Source of the DNA: G032773895 sp965248935
Lineage (GTDB): Bacteria > Pseudomonadota > Gammaproteobacteria > Pseudomonadales > Cellvibrionaceae
DNA: 64,000 nucleotides
Assembly: GCA_965248935.1 (NCBI GenBank)
Contig: OZ252214.1
Span: 3,162,001 to 3,226,000 of the forward strand
Reading direction: 5' to 3'
The position numbers and the translations under genes were made by a program. Below, one piece after another: positions 1-6,817 of the stretch (position 1 is the stretch's first letter; each line of letters opens with the position of its first letter). The notes under the pieces were generated by a model that made no database searches, had not been told where the DNA came from, and saw only the letters and a list, made by a program, of their open reading frames with translations.

Positions 1-47
1 AGCAAGACAAAAAATTAAAAAAAGCATGGAAATTATATTCTCAAAAG

Positions 48-136
48 CACTAACAAGCGTTTCCATTTGAACGCTTTTAATTCCGGCCAAAAAGACTGGC
101 CTTCATTAAAACCGCCAAATGAAACGGGCGTTAAGG
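48..136 (+). repeat. attC recombination site of an upstream cassette
   Basis: The site starts with CACTAAC (48-54) and ends with GTTAAGG (130-136). The bases between form a long imperfect palindrome: TAACAAGCGTTTCCATTTG on the left pairs with CAAATGAAACGGGCGTTA on the right, with one extrahelical base, and GGCC/GGCC closes near the tip. This is the layout of an integron attC. The cassette it belongs to lies left of the window. Confidence 0.8.
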
Positions 137-156
137 ACCCATAGGAATTACGTAGA

Positions 157-874
157 ATGTTTAAGAGTAGCCTCGTTATATTATTGGTCTTGGCCACATC
201 AGGCTGTGACTATATTTCTCCTTTTATAGAGCTTGGAAAAGCAAATAAATATGAGGAATCTGGGAATTATTATGCAGCAATACCACATTATAAAAAATCA
301 ATTGAGGGATTTTCAAAAGTATCTATATATAAGTCTGCGGAATATGACGCTCGCTGTTCTTACGCATTGATGTTAAATGAACATACGAAAAACAATAATT
401 ATAATTACATCAAAGTGGCAAGAAGGCAATTTAATTTAGTCCTTAAGTATTTGAAAACCAATGAAATCAACTTCTGCACGAAGGCAGTTGTTTTATCATC
501 AAGAAGCAGCTTATACGGAAAATGAGGAAAAATATTTTGAGCTTTTAGAAAGAGCATATTTTAGTTATAAGGAGGCGATTGAACCTCTAAAGAAATCAGA
601 AGAATGGCAAAGTTTGGCTTACACATACTACAACTTAGCGGAAACCAGCGAATGGTATGGAGACCTTGATGAAGCGGTAAGTTGGATAAAAAGAGCTATC
701 GAAATGGATAAAAAATATGGTTTTACTAAAGATCTTGAAGAAGATGTTCAGTATCTTTCCAAGCTAGAATCTATACAGACAGAAATGCTTAATAAGCAGC
801 GCAACGCGGACTCCGTCGCTGACGCCCCTTCGCCGGACGTTAAATTCCCGAAAGAAGAAAGTCTATCGAATTAA
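157..874 (+). pseudogene. TPR-type lipoprotein, split by a frameshift
   Basis: The first reading frame (157-525) starts with a lipoprotein signal (LVLATSGC, Cys at residue 17) followed by helical TPR-like sequence. The second frame (461-874) carries on with a clear TPR motif (AYTYYNLAETSEWYGDLDEA). The frames join if one T is dropped from TTTT at 491-494, giving KAVVYHQEAAYTENEEKY. So this is one outer-membrane-anchored TPR lipoprotein broken by a 1-nt change, or a sequence error. It fills a gene cassette. Its last codons read through a degenerate attC (787-845) and the stop overlaps the ccdB end by 35 nt. Function unknown; immunity-type lipoproteins look similar. Confidence 0.6.
787..845 (+). 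repeat. degenerate attC site
   Basis: GCTTAAT (787-793) resembles the expected CCTTAAC, the complement of the cassette start GTTAAGG at 130, with two mismatches. GTTAAAT (839-845) gives the right-hand core. The bases between (CGGACTCCG, GACGCC, CGCCGGACG) are typical attC stem bases. Weaker than the other sites. Confidence 0.4.
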
Positions 875-1157
875 TAATTTCAGTTCTATTCAGCAAGAGC
901 GAGCCCTCGCTCTTCTTAAGAAATGATTTTGATACTGTTGTGATCTGATGGGTAAGCAAATAATACGGTTTGCCATCAATTTCAAATTGTGGGCATAAAC
1001 CTTTTGGTAGTTCTCTATTGGGTTGGGCTTCTGTTAGCGGAATGGCGACACGACTATTTAGCATTTCAAGGAGGCCGGTTTGTACATCGACAAAGAATGG
1101 ATACACCTTATTTGTGTCAGGGTCTGTATTGAAGTACAAGTCATATTGCTTCATCAA
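840..1157 (-). CDS. ccdB: CcdB-family toxin (DNA gyrase poison)
   Basis: A 105-residue protein matching the CcdB family in length and layout: YPFFVDVQTGLLEMLNSRVAIPL near the N-terminus corresponds to the CcdB barrel strands. CcdB poisons the GyrA subunit of gyrase. The F-plasmid protein ends Trp-Gly-Ile, which is needed for killing; here the end is Ser-Gly-Ile, so toxicity should not be assumed. The ATG overlaps the ccdA stop (ATGA, 1154-1157), the usual coupling. The pair lies opposite to the cassette direction and must bring its own promoter, as toxin-antitoxin cassettes generally do. Confidence 0.85.
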   Translation of the reverse strand: MMKQYDLYFNTDPDTNKVYPFFVDVQTGLLEMLNSRVAIPLTEAQPNRELPKGLCPQFEIDGKPYYLLTHQITTVSKSFLKKSEGSLLLNRTEIINSIDFLLSGI

Positions 1158-1399
1158 AATGGCCTGTGTTTGTCTGCAAACAGACCGCTTTCTTCAGCAA
1201 GAGAGTTACAGTTTTCTAGGGCAGTGGTATTATCTTTAATCCAATCTTGGCGGGTTGTTTTACGTATCTCGTCCTCAAGAGCCAGTTCAAGGGTTGATGA
1301 AAGGTTTATGTCTAAGCTGCGAGCTTTGTTGAGTAAGCTACTGTTAATGCTTAAGTTTGTAGCTTTTTTAGGTGCGGTTTTGTCGTATATAGCTTGCAC
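1154..1399 (-). CDS. ccdA: CcdA-family antitoxin
   Basis: An 81-residue protein: an N-terminal ribbon-helix-helix part (KKATNLSINSSLLNKARSLD) that binds the operator, then a C-terminal tail (NSLAEESGLFADKHRPF) like the toxin-neutralising tail of F CcdA (FADENRDW). I chose the GTG at 1399 because the duplicated copy has ATG at the same place and AAGG lies about 9 nt upstream; an open frame reaches back to 1483. The repeats GCGCATA/TATGCGC at about 1400-1433 sit just upstream and could be the operator for the autoregulating CcdAB complex. Confidence 0.85.
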   Translation of the reverse strand: MQAIYDKTAPKKATNLSINSSLLNKARSLDINLSSTLELALEDEIRKTTRQDWIKDNTTALENCNSLAEESGLFADKHRPF

Positions 1400-1433
1400 G
1401 GCGCATACCTTATGCGTATTCTTTATGCGCATA
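1400..1433. promoter_or_regulatory. possible ccdAB operator
   Basis: GCGCATA, TATGCG and TATGCGC repeats lie directly upstream of the chosen ccdA start and are kept in the second copy (4678-4711). CcdAB complexes bind repeats at their own promoter, so this is a likely operator; inferred from position only. Confidence 0.4.
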
Positions 1434-1576
1434 GAATACTCCCATCCATTTAACGAGGCAAGCCAAAGCGACGGCTTTTCCAACCTACAGGGTATTTTTA
1501 ATTTATTCCAGTGTGCGGTCGTTTAAATCTCGCTTAAAAAAACTGCTGCGAATGATGCCCCCTGCAAAATAAATGT

Positions 1577-1750
1577 ATGAAGCGACCTGTAAGAGAACAG
1601 GGTCGGCAAGTCTCGTTTGTTGTTGATGAAGAAGACAATAAAAACTATCTCGATATGGCGAAGGAATTGGAAAAGCGGCTTGAAAAGGGCAGCAGGAACC
1701 ATAAGAGGTTAAATGCTAAGCACTTTCGAGTGGTGCTGGTTGAGATATAG
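1577..1750 (+). CDS. 57-residue hypothetical protein
   Basis: ATG at 1577, stop TAG at 1748-1750. The product starts MKRPVREQGRQVSF and is basic, with a charged helix (NYLDMAKELEKRLEKGS). It lies divergent from ccdAB in the same cassette, and the same ORF is kept in the second copy (4855-5028). I see no good ribosome-binding site and do not recognise the protein. Confidence 0.45.
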   Translation: MKRPVREQGRQVSFVVDEEDNKNYLDMAKELEKRLEKGSRNHKRLNAKHFRVVLVEI

Positions 1751-1780
1751 CCAGATATGATTGTTGATATTATTTTGATG

Positions 1781-1872
1781 TATTACCATGTGCTGTAAAA
1801 AATACATTCAAATGGGCTAGTTGGAAGAAAAATGTTTGCTGAAAACTTAATTTTTCTACAGCCTGGTTATGT
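1781..1872 (+). repeat. attC site of the ccdAB cassette
   Basis: GCTGTA(AAAAAT) at 1792-1803 pairs with ATTTTTCTACAGC at 1850-1862, and the outer arms TACCATGT and CAGCCTGGTTA pair partly. The right core is GTTATGT (1866-1872). The left core TATTACC has lost the usual AAC. Confidence 0.6.
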
Positions 1873-1888
1873 TCCCTAAGGAGAAAAA

Positions 1889-2647
1889 ATGAAAAAGGTA
1901 GAGAAAATTGCAATAGTAGCTTACGGAGATGGTGGAGAACTTGGAAGTTTCAAAGTATTCGCAGAAAGCCTTGAAAAGGAACTTAGCAAGAAATATACGA
2001 AAGTTATTCTCCGGTATGTTAATCGAGATTCAAAATTTTTCAATCTCATAAAATCGATTGATATATCTAAGGAGGAAATAGAGGAATTGCACGTTTTCTC
2101 ACATGCAATTGGTGCAGGCATTTTTTTAGGATACAAAGACAGTGCTATCGCAGCTAGCCGAAATGCATTAGTTGCAACAAAAAGTAAAATGGGGAAAAAA
2201 GTAACATATTTTGAAGTTGTAAGAACAGAAGTGGGTGCTGTTCAAACTGATGATTTTAAATTAGGAACTTTAAATAAAAGCCAATCTGATTTTCGAAAGC
2301 GATTTTCAGCCACCTCATTTATAAAAATTTGGGGGTGTAATTCTGGTGTAAAAGGTTGGGTCTACAGTGATGGTGGCATTGTAGACCCCCGTGATACATC
2401 CGTTGCTTACTATTGGCGTGCCTTCAATGAAGCTAATATCCCTAAACCAAGTATTGCTCAGGCAATGGCGAAATATTTTGATCGTAAAATTTACGGTGCA
2501 GCTAGTGGTGCTAGTATAGAGGTTAAATATAAGAAATCCTGGATTAATTCACAACAATTTAAAGACAGGGTTGGTCATTGGCCTTCTGGCACTCTTCCTC
2601 ATAGATTGGTACCGGACAAAGGAGTTTATAATGAATACTTACCATAA
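1889..2647 (+). CDS. unknown protein with a His/Cys hydrolase-like pattern
   Basis: A 252-residue protein with no signal peptide. Two short motifs stand out: ELHVFSHAIGAGIFLG (His72) and FIKIWGCNSG (Cys150). The spacing and wording resemble the His-Cys pair of caspase-like/DUF4347-type domains (HxxSHG...GCN), which occur in bacterial effectors and large adhesins. That likeness is from memory and unproven. RBS AAGGAG lies 8 nt before the ATG. It overlaps the next gene by 17 nt, so the two are probably co-translated. The next gene encodes an ankyrin lipoprotein, a common layout for an effector with its periplasmic immunity protein. The two fill one cassette (1867-3167). Confidence 0.6.
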   Translation: MKKVEKIAIVAYGDGGELGSFKVFAESLEKELSKKYTKVILRYVNRDSKFFNLIKSIDISKEEIEELHVFSHAIGAGIFLGYKDSAIAASRNALVATKSKMGKKVTYFEVVRTEVGAVQTDDFKLGTLNKSQSDFRKRFSATSFIKIWGCNSGVKGWVYSDGGIVDPRDTSVAYYWRAFNEANIPKPSIAQAMAKYFDRKIYGAASGASIEVKYKKSWINSQQFKDRVGHWPSGTLPHRLVPDKGVYNEYLP

Positions 2648-3146
2648 CATTTTATCCATTGCTTTGATCTTATGTGTATTACCTGGATGTTCTTATAGCG
2701 CTGGTGAGAAAAAACCTCTGATTAGCGATCGAGATAGTCAATGTGATTATGCTATGCGAGGTGAGTTGGATATAAATGCATATAAGTCGGGCGATTCTAA
2801 GTTCAATTCACATTTGCTTAATTGTGCTTTAGCAATCATTGTACCGCTACCTGCTGAAAGTAAAGCTTTGGTTCAAGACCGAACAGAAAAAAAACTTGAG
2901 ATAGCAGGTTTTTTAATAGAACAAAATTTAGATGTAGAATATAAAGATGAGACTGGAAGCACTTTGTTGATGGTGCTGATTATTTCCTATATGCCGAGTG
3001 ATTGGAAATTAAAGGCTGCGGAGATTTTATTACTAAAGGGTGCGGATATTGATGCTAAAAATTCATATGGGAAGACAGCATTAGATTTGGCAGAATTTTC
3101 AGGAGATCCTAAGATGATTGAATTGTTAAATGAACATCTACGGTGA
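2631..3146 (+). CDS. ankyrin-repeat lipoprotein
   Basis: I chose the ATG at 2631 (RBS AAAGGAG) over an upstream in-frame start because it gives a clean lipoprotein signal, ILCVLPGC (Cys about residue 20). The C-terminal half holds two ankyrin-like repeats, including AAEILLLKGADIDAKNSYGKT. The product should sit in the periplasm, anchored to a membrane. It overlaps the upstream His/Cys gene, and the stop codon directly touches the cassette-end core ACATAAC (3147-3153). A role as partner or immunity protein of the upstream gene is inferred from layout. Confidence 0.75.
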   Translation: MNTYHNILSIALILCVLPGCSYSAGEKKPLISDRDSQCDYAMRGELDINAYKSGDSKFNSHLLNCALAIIVPLPAESKALVQDRTEKKLEIAGFLIEQNLDVEYKDETGSTLLMVLIISYMPSDWKLKAAEILLLKGADIDAKNSYGKTALDLAEFSGDPKMIELLNEHLR

Positions 3147-3173
3147 ACATAACCAAGCCAGTCAGCGTTATTT
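3147..3173 (+). repeat. shortened attC junction
   Basis: ACATAAC (3147-3153) is the exact reverse complement of GTTATGT (1866-1872), which opens this cassette. GTTATTT (3167-3173) opens the next one. Only 13 bases lie between, so the central hairpin has been lost. Confidence 0.7.
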
Positions 3174-3209
3174 CTCATCACAATTTCACAACCAATGGAG
3201 TAAAGCAAA

Positions 3210-3719
3210 ATGCTTACAGAGAAGGAAAAGAAAGGGCTACAACAAAAAATACAATCGAACAAGCATGAAGTGTATGTGATTTCATTTGATGAAATGGATG
3301 CCATTATCACATCTTCACCCAAAGAGAATAAGCCGAGTGTTAAAGCTGCTTGGTAAAAGATAAAAGGGAAAGTCGGAATCGCAACTGGTGCATCGATTGT
3401 TGCTGCGACAGCGATAGCGGGTCTTACTACGGTTGCAATCGGCCCAATCTTAGCCGTTGTTGTAGTTGGTGTATCAATGCTTCTCGAATACGCTGATAAC
3501 AGTTTAGGTATCACTAATCGTATAATTGCCGGCTTAGATGAATTGGGAGAAAATACTGAAAGCTATCTCAATGAGCGAAAAAATCAAGCATTGAGTGCAG
3601 CCGGTAAGGCGATCAACGAAGTTATTGATTACGCTGTATTATCCGCAAGAGTACTCGCAATTCGGTGGGTTCAAAACAAAACCAAAGAGTACCTGTCTCC
3701 TTTACCGAGAGTTCGATAA
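3210..3719 (+). pseudogene. decayed copy of the membrane-active protein at 9400
   Basis: It starts like the 290-residue protein encoded at 9400-10272 (MLTEKEKKGLQQKIQSNKHE here) and ends like it (YLSPLPRVR). It has two lesions: an in-frame TAA at 3354-3356 where the intact copy has Gln, and loss of about 120 codons between two KVG tripeptides (residues 57-176 of the intact copy). What is left after the stop keeps the hydrophobic segment and C-terminal helix. The downstream 3-TM partner gene is intact. Confidence 0.85.
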
Positions 3720-4169
3720 ATGGAAGATCGAGTAAAACCATCTTTGTTAAATAGAGTTCTAACACCAATAATCTTTTTAGTTGGTGGTCTTTGTGCATCA
3801 TCCTGGTTTATTTATAGAGTTTATATACTATTTCAAAATAGCGGCGACGTAGTATTAATTGATAAAGGATCATTCTACATGCTTGGCGTTGGCTTAGGGA
3901 TGCTTGCTTTAGCCTTTATTGTAATTTGGGAACACTGGTTACTAAAGCCAGTAAGTGAGAAGGTAACGAAAGCATTCTCTCGGTTGGCCATCGCAAGTGT
4001 AGTTTTACTCTTTGCTCTACCACATGCTATACATTATGTTGCTGATTATCAGCTAAAAGCTAAAGGCTATTCTGTTTGCGAAGACGCTTCGCACCAGTGG
4101 CTATTTGTGCGTGATATTGTATATGTTCAAGCGTCAGTAGAGTGCCGTGAAGACCTTCAAAAGAAATAA
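3720..4169 (+). CDS. 3-TM membrane protein, putative immunity partner (copy 1)
   Basis: A 149-residue protein with three hydrophobic segments (about residues 13-35, 50-70, 85-106) and a C-terminal soluble tail with the motif CEDASHQWLFVRDIVYVQ. It is a paralogue of the protein at 10274-10726; both follow a copy of the same glycine-rich hydrophobic protein by 0-1 nt. Small multi-TM proteins directly behind a membrane-active gene are the usual pattern for pore-former immunity. The tail recalls DUF1240-type proteins, from memory. This copy is intact although its upstream partner is dead, as expected if it protects the cell. The stop lies inside the cassette-end core AAATAAC (4164-4170). Confidence 0.7.
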   Translation: MEDRVKPSLLNRVLTPIIFLVGGLCASSWFIYRVYILFQNSGDVVLIDKGSFYMLGVGLGMLALAFIVIWEHWLLKPVSEKVTKAFSRLAIASVVLLFALPHAIHYVADYQLKAKGYSVCEDASHQWLFVRDIVYVQASVECREDLQKK

Positions 4170-4390
4170 CAAAGCGCAGCCTCCTATGCGAGAAGCTATG
4201 GAAATATGCAGCTTAGGGTAAAACGCCCAAGCCACCTTTTGTGTTTGTATTGCAGGCAGCCAGACATAATATATGATCACTTTGAGTTTGTTTTTACTGG
4301 TTAGTGAGAGGTGGGTGTATAATGATCAGAAAATCAAATTTTTAAAATGGGGAAATAATTATAAGAAGTTACTTAATTTTTTTACAGCCT
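4164..4390 (+). other. cassette end without a clear attC right half
   Basis: AAATAAC (4164-4170) is the reverse complement of the cassette start GTTATTT (3167), so an attC begins here, but I find no matching GTTRRRY right half before the repeat starts at 4391. The last 20 bases, ACTTAATTTTTTTACAGCCT (4371-4390), match the attC right arm at 1845-1864 and 5123-5142 with one difference, so the junction probably arose by recombination or deletion between attC arms. Confidence 0.5.
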
Positions 4391-4435
4391 TGTGTCGGGG
4401 TCTGTATTGAAGTACAAGTCATATTGCTTCATCAA
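4382..4435 (-). pseudogene. truncated ccdB (copy 2)
   Basis: The first 15 codons match ccdB copy 1. The repeat then ends at 4391 and the frame stops after two more codons (ending PDTRL). About 85% of the toxin is missing, so the ccdA copy upstream has no toxin of its own. Confidence 0.85.
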
Positions 4436-4677
4436 AATGGCCTGTGTTTGTCTGCAAACAGGCCGCTTTCTTCAGCAAGAGAGTTACAGTTTTCTAGGGC
4501 AGCGGCATTACCTTTAATCCAATCTTGGCGGGTTGTTCTACGTATCTCGTTCTCAAGAGCCAGTTCAAGGGTTGATGAAAGGTTTATGTCTAAGCTGCGA
4601 GCTTTGTTGAGTAAGCTACTGTTAATGCTTAAGTTTGTAGCTTTTTTAGGTGCGGTTTTGTCGTATATAGCTTGCAT
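4432..4677 (-). CDS. ccdA: CcdA-family antitoxin, orphan copy
   Basis: Differs from the copy at 1154 in few residues (ALENEIRRTTRQDWIKGNAA against ALEDEIRKTTRQDWIKDNTT). It has ATG where the other copy has GTG, which supports this start. The toxin-binding tail FADKHRPF is kept. With ccdB truncated, it may act as a spare antitoxin for the intact pair 3 kb away or for another CcdB. Confidence 0.85.
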   Translation of the reverse strand: MQAIYDKTAPKKATNLSINSSLLNKARSLDINLSSTLELALENEIRRTTRQDWIKGNAAALENCNSLAEESGLFADKHRPF

Positions 4678-4854
4678 GGCGCATACCTTATGCGTATTCT
4701 TTATGCGCATAGAATACTCCCATCCATTTAACGAGGCAAGCCAAAGCGACGGCTTTTCCAACCTACAGGGTATTTTTAATTTATTCCAGTGTGCGGTCGT
4801 TTAAATCTCGCTTAAAAAAACTGCTGCGAATGATGCCCCCTGCAAAATAAATGT

Positions 4855-5028
4855 ATGAAGCGACCTGTAAGAGAACAGGGTCGGCAAGTCTCGTTTGTTG
4901 TTGATGAAGAAGACAATAAAAACTATCTCGATATGGCGAAGGAATTGGAAAAGCGGCTTGAAAAGGGCAGCAGGAACCATAAGAGGTTAAATGCTAAGCA
5001 CTTTCGAGTGGTGCTGGTTGAGATATAG
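4855..5028 (+). CDS. 57-residue hypothetical protein (copy 2)
   Basis: Second copy of the ORF at 1577-1750, carried in the 757-bp repeat and apparently identical. Unknown function; that both copies stay open gives weak support to it being a gene. Confidence 0.4.
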   Translation: MKRPVREQGRQVSFVVDEEDNKNYLDMAKELEKRLEKGSRNHKRLNAKHFRVVLVEI

Positions 5029-5058
5029 CCAGATATGATTGTTGATATTATTTTGATG

Positions 5059-5150
5059 TATTACCATGTGCTGTAAAAAATACATTCAAATGGGCTAGTT
5101 GGAAGAAAAATGTTTGCTGAAAACTTAATTTTTCTACAGCCTGGTTAGCC
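5059..5150 (+). repeat. attC site behind repeat copy 2
   Basis: Same hairpin as 1781-1872, but the right core is GTTAGCC (5144-5150), which opens the next cassette. Confidence 0.6.
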
Positions 5151-5198
5151 TTATTTCGAGTGTTTATCACCATAACCAAAAGGGGAGAAAGGGTTTAC

Positions 5199-5723
5199 AT
5201 GAAGATCGCAGGGAACATTCTAGTCGTATTACTAATGATGCTTACAATACAATCATGCCAGACGCATACCATAGATCGCAAAGATGGCGTTGCAAATGTA
5301 AGCAATGGGAAAGAGCTGATCCTGAAAGGCAGAATATCATTGCCGTTTCCTGAGCGGTACGAAAAAGTACTGCTGGATGGCTATTCAACAATTATTACCG
5401 CGCCAAAATACAGCATCGTGTACCGGTGGATAAATAAAGAAGAGGTGGAGTTTATTGGCTCAAACAAGTCTCCATACGCTTTCTTTAAAAGTGTTTTCAC
5501 TGATCCAACCTCAGAAGTAGAGGAACGATTCTTAGAAGGTCTGAAAAATGAAGTGCATCAGTCGAATTCTTCTAATGACCTTGAGTTCTACTACTTTGAC
5601 AATGACAGCGGCCAACAAATGTACATTTTATCCAGGTCTTTGAGTTTCGTTGCTGAGGTCACTTATAAAGGCGAGGGCGACAAGTACATAAATAGCGTTA
5701 TTGCACATTCCAAGCTTCAATAA
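5199..5723 (+). CDS. lipoprotein of unknown function
   Basis: I chose the ATG at 5199 (AAGGGGAGAAAGG upstream) over an in-frame ATG at 5160 because it begins the signal peptide: KIAGNILVVLLMMLTIQSC, with the lipid-modified Cys at residue 20. The mature part is about 155 residues, mixed alpha/beta, without a family I can name. It is followed after 12 nt by a 93-residue gene with its own strong RBS (AAAGGAGG); the two form one cassette. As with the other lipoproteins in the array, an immunity role is possible but not shown. Confidence 0.75.
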   Translation: MKIAGNILVVLLMMLTIQSCQTHTIDRKDGVANVSNGKELILKGRISLPFPERYEKVLLDGYSTIITAPKYSIVYRWINKEEVEFIGSNKSPYAFFKSVFTDPTSEVEERFLEGLKNEVHQSNSSNDLEFYYFDNDSGQQMYILSRSLSFVAEVTYKGEGDKYINSVIAHSKLQ

Positions 5724-5735
5724 AGGAGGTTTAAT

Positions 5736-6017
5736 ATGGAACCTATTACCGAGCAAGAGAAGAACGATTTTCGAGAATTCCTATCGACCATATATGGTCC
5801 ACAAACCAAAAACTGGAACATCAATTTGAAGGTTCTGGAGTTATTTGGGGAGCTTCTGCAATCCAGTGAATCATGCAGTCGTTATATGGACATGGTTCCT
5901 CGTTCGTTTGTTGCCGGGAGCGTCATAAAGTGGGCGAGCAAACAAGCGAGAGATGCCATCATACGCCACTTGAAAAATGGCGGTAAACATTACTTAATTT
6001 GTCTCCGCGCCGCTTAG
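5736..6017 (+). CDS. 93-residue hypothetical protein
   Basis: ATG at 5736 with RBS AAAGGAGG 8 nt upstream. The product is helical, with VPRSFVAGSVIKWASKQARDAI as its most distinct part; the last residues are encoded by attC bases. No signal peptide. I do not recognise the family. It shares a cassette with the lipoprotein just upstream. Confidence 0.65.
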   Translation: MEPITEQEKNDFREFLSTIYGPQTKNWNINLKVLELFGELLQSSESCSRYMDMVPRSFVAGSVIKWASKQARDAIIRHLKNGGKHYLICLRAA

Positions 6018-6030
6018 CTTGGCGTTAACT
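5957..6030 (+). repeat. attC site
   Basis: The right half CGCTTAGCTTGGCGTTAACT is a typical attC end with core GTTAACT (6024-6030). The left arm (ACGCCACTTG, 5963-5972) pairs with CTTGGCGT. The left core is degenerate, and the 93-residue gene ends inside the site. Confidence 0.6.
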
Positions 6031-6085
6031 CTAATAGAGAGTCCTTCGGAGTTTCCAAGGACGCTATGATAGATTCGAAATTCAA

Positions 6086-6120
6086 TATCTGTTTTGGTAA
6101 TGGTGATACCAAAACAGATA
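6086..6120. promoter_or_regulatory. perfect 14-bp inverted repeat upstream of a putative DNA-binding gene
   Basis: TATCTGTTTTGGTA (6086-6099) and TACCAAAACAGATA (6107-6120) with a 7-nt spacer, 32 bp before the ATG at 6153. The size and place suit an operator. It could instead be part of the coding region if translation starts at 6066. Confidence 0.5.
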
Positions 6121-6152
6121 AAATTACTTCACTAATAGGTAAAGAACGCAGT

Positions 6153-6494
6153 ATGAGTAAAGATCCAGAAAAATGGTTTGATGTTGCTAGAAGCGTCGGT
6201 CTCGATTCTTCAGAAGATGATTTTATGATTCAAAATAAAATCACCTCGATAAGAGACTACGTTAACAAAGTTAAGACTCGCTGTACCTACAATACGGCAG
6301 CTGAAGCGCTAGGTATTAAACCGGCTAAGTTTAAAAAATTACTAGGTGATCGTAAATCGGAAAATTCATGGTTCGTAAACACAGGTGCTGGAGAACCAGT
6401 GGGATACGCTGACAACGAAAAACACCCTGATCTTTATCGAACAACACGAATTATTACATCCGCAGAGGTTTTAACTAGAAATCTTGATTTGTGA
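6153..6494 (+). CDS. small protein with a possible helix-turn-helix
   Basis: 113 residues from the ATG at 6153 (starting MSKDPEKWFDVARSVG); the frame is open from an ATG at 6066, but that stretch contains the perfect inverted repeat. TYNTAAEALGIKPAKFKKLL looks like a helix-turn-helix of the kind seen in phage antirepressor C-termini. If so, the inverted repeat upstream may be its own operator. The stop is 4 nt before AGTTAAC (6499-6505), the exact complement of the cassette start GTTAACT (6024): ordinary cassette layout. Confidence 0.6.
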   Translation: MSKDPEKWFDVARSVGLDSSEDDFMIQNKITSIRDYVNKVKTRCTYNTAAEALGIKPAKFKKLLGDRKSENSWFVNTGAGEPVGYADNEKHPDLYRTTRIITSAEVLTRNLDL

Positions 6495-6498
6495 AAAT

Positions 6499-6616
6499 AG
6501 TTAACGAATAAGGATAAATAGCGTGCAACCGCTATTTATCCGTCTTGTTGGACAAGTCCGGTATTCTAATCGCTGGTGCTTTCTTTATTAGGGAATAAAT
6601 AATTGGCGGGTTATTT
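6499..6616 (+). repeat. attC site with an internal hairpin
   Basis: AGTTAAC (6499-6505) is the exact complement of GTTAACT at 6024. A perfect 12-bp stem, GGATAAATAGCG/CGCTATTTATCC (6512-6541), follows. GTTATTT (6610-6616), after GGCG, is the likely right core. The left end is secure, the right end is not. Confidence 0.55.
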
Positions 6617-6817
6617 TGTCAAAGATCGATATTTTATATCGATCAATTTTTGATATTACTTTTCGGGCGGCTAACTTTAATTTGTTGCTATCTGTTTTCC
6701 TGAATTTAGTTTTTCTTTCTTAATATATAGCACAAACACAAAATTCATTCGTGTTGGAATCTTGGTTTTATTACCAATGATCGCTTCCCCAATATTGTTA
6801 ATGTCTAAGTGCCCTTT

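Larger units (their letters stand above)
1113..1869. repeat. 757-bp direct repeat, copy 1
   Basis: Nearly identical to 4391-5147 (offset 3278), with a few substitutions such as the base at 1119. It holds the start of ccdB, all of ccdA, a 57-codon ORF and the attC hairpin. It ends exactly at the GTTA of the attC core, so its right edge is an integron crossover point. Confidence 0.9.
4391..5147. repeat. 757-bp direct repeat, copy 2
   Basis: Near-identical to 1113-1869. Its left edge cuts through codon 15 of ccdB; its right edge is the attC core GTTA. The next cassette (GTTAGCC) differs from the one behind copy 1 (GTTATGT), which shows that the cassette moved as a unit on that side. Confidence 0.9.

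Noticed and set aside
970..1526. Two plus-strand open frames of 89 and 148 codons
   Set aside because: They are antisense to ccdB and ccdA, which have clear family matches and the usual 4-nt overlap.
4424..4804. 126-codon plus-strand open frame
   Set aside because: Antisense to the second ccdA copy; open only because the repeat is.
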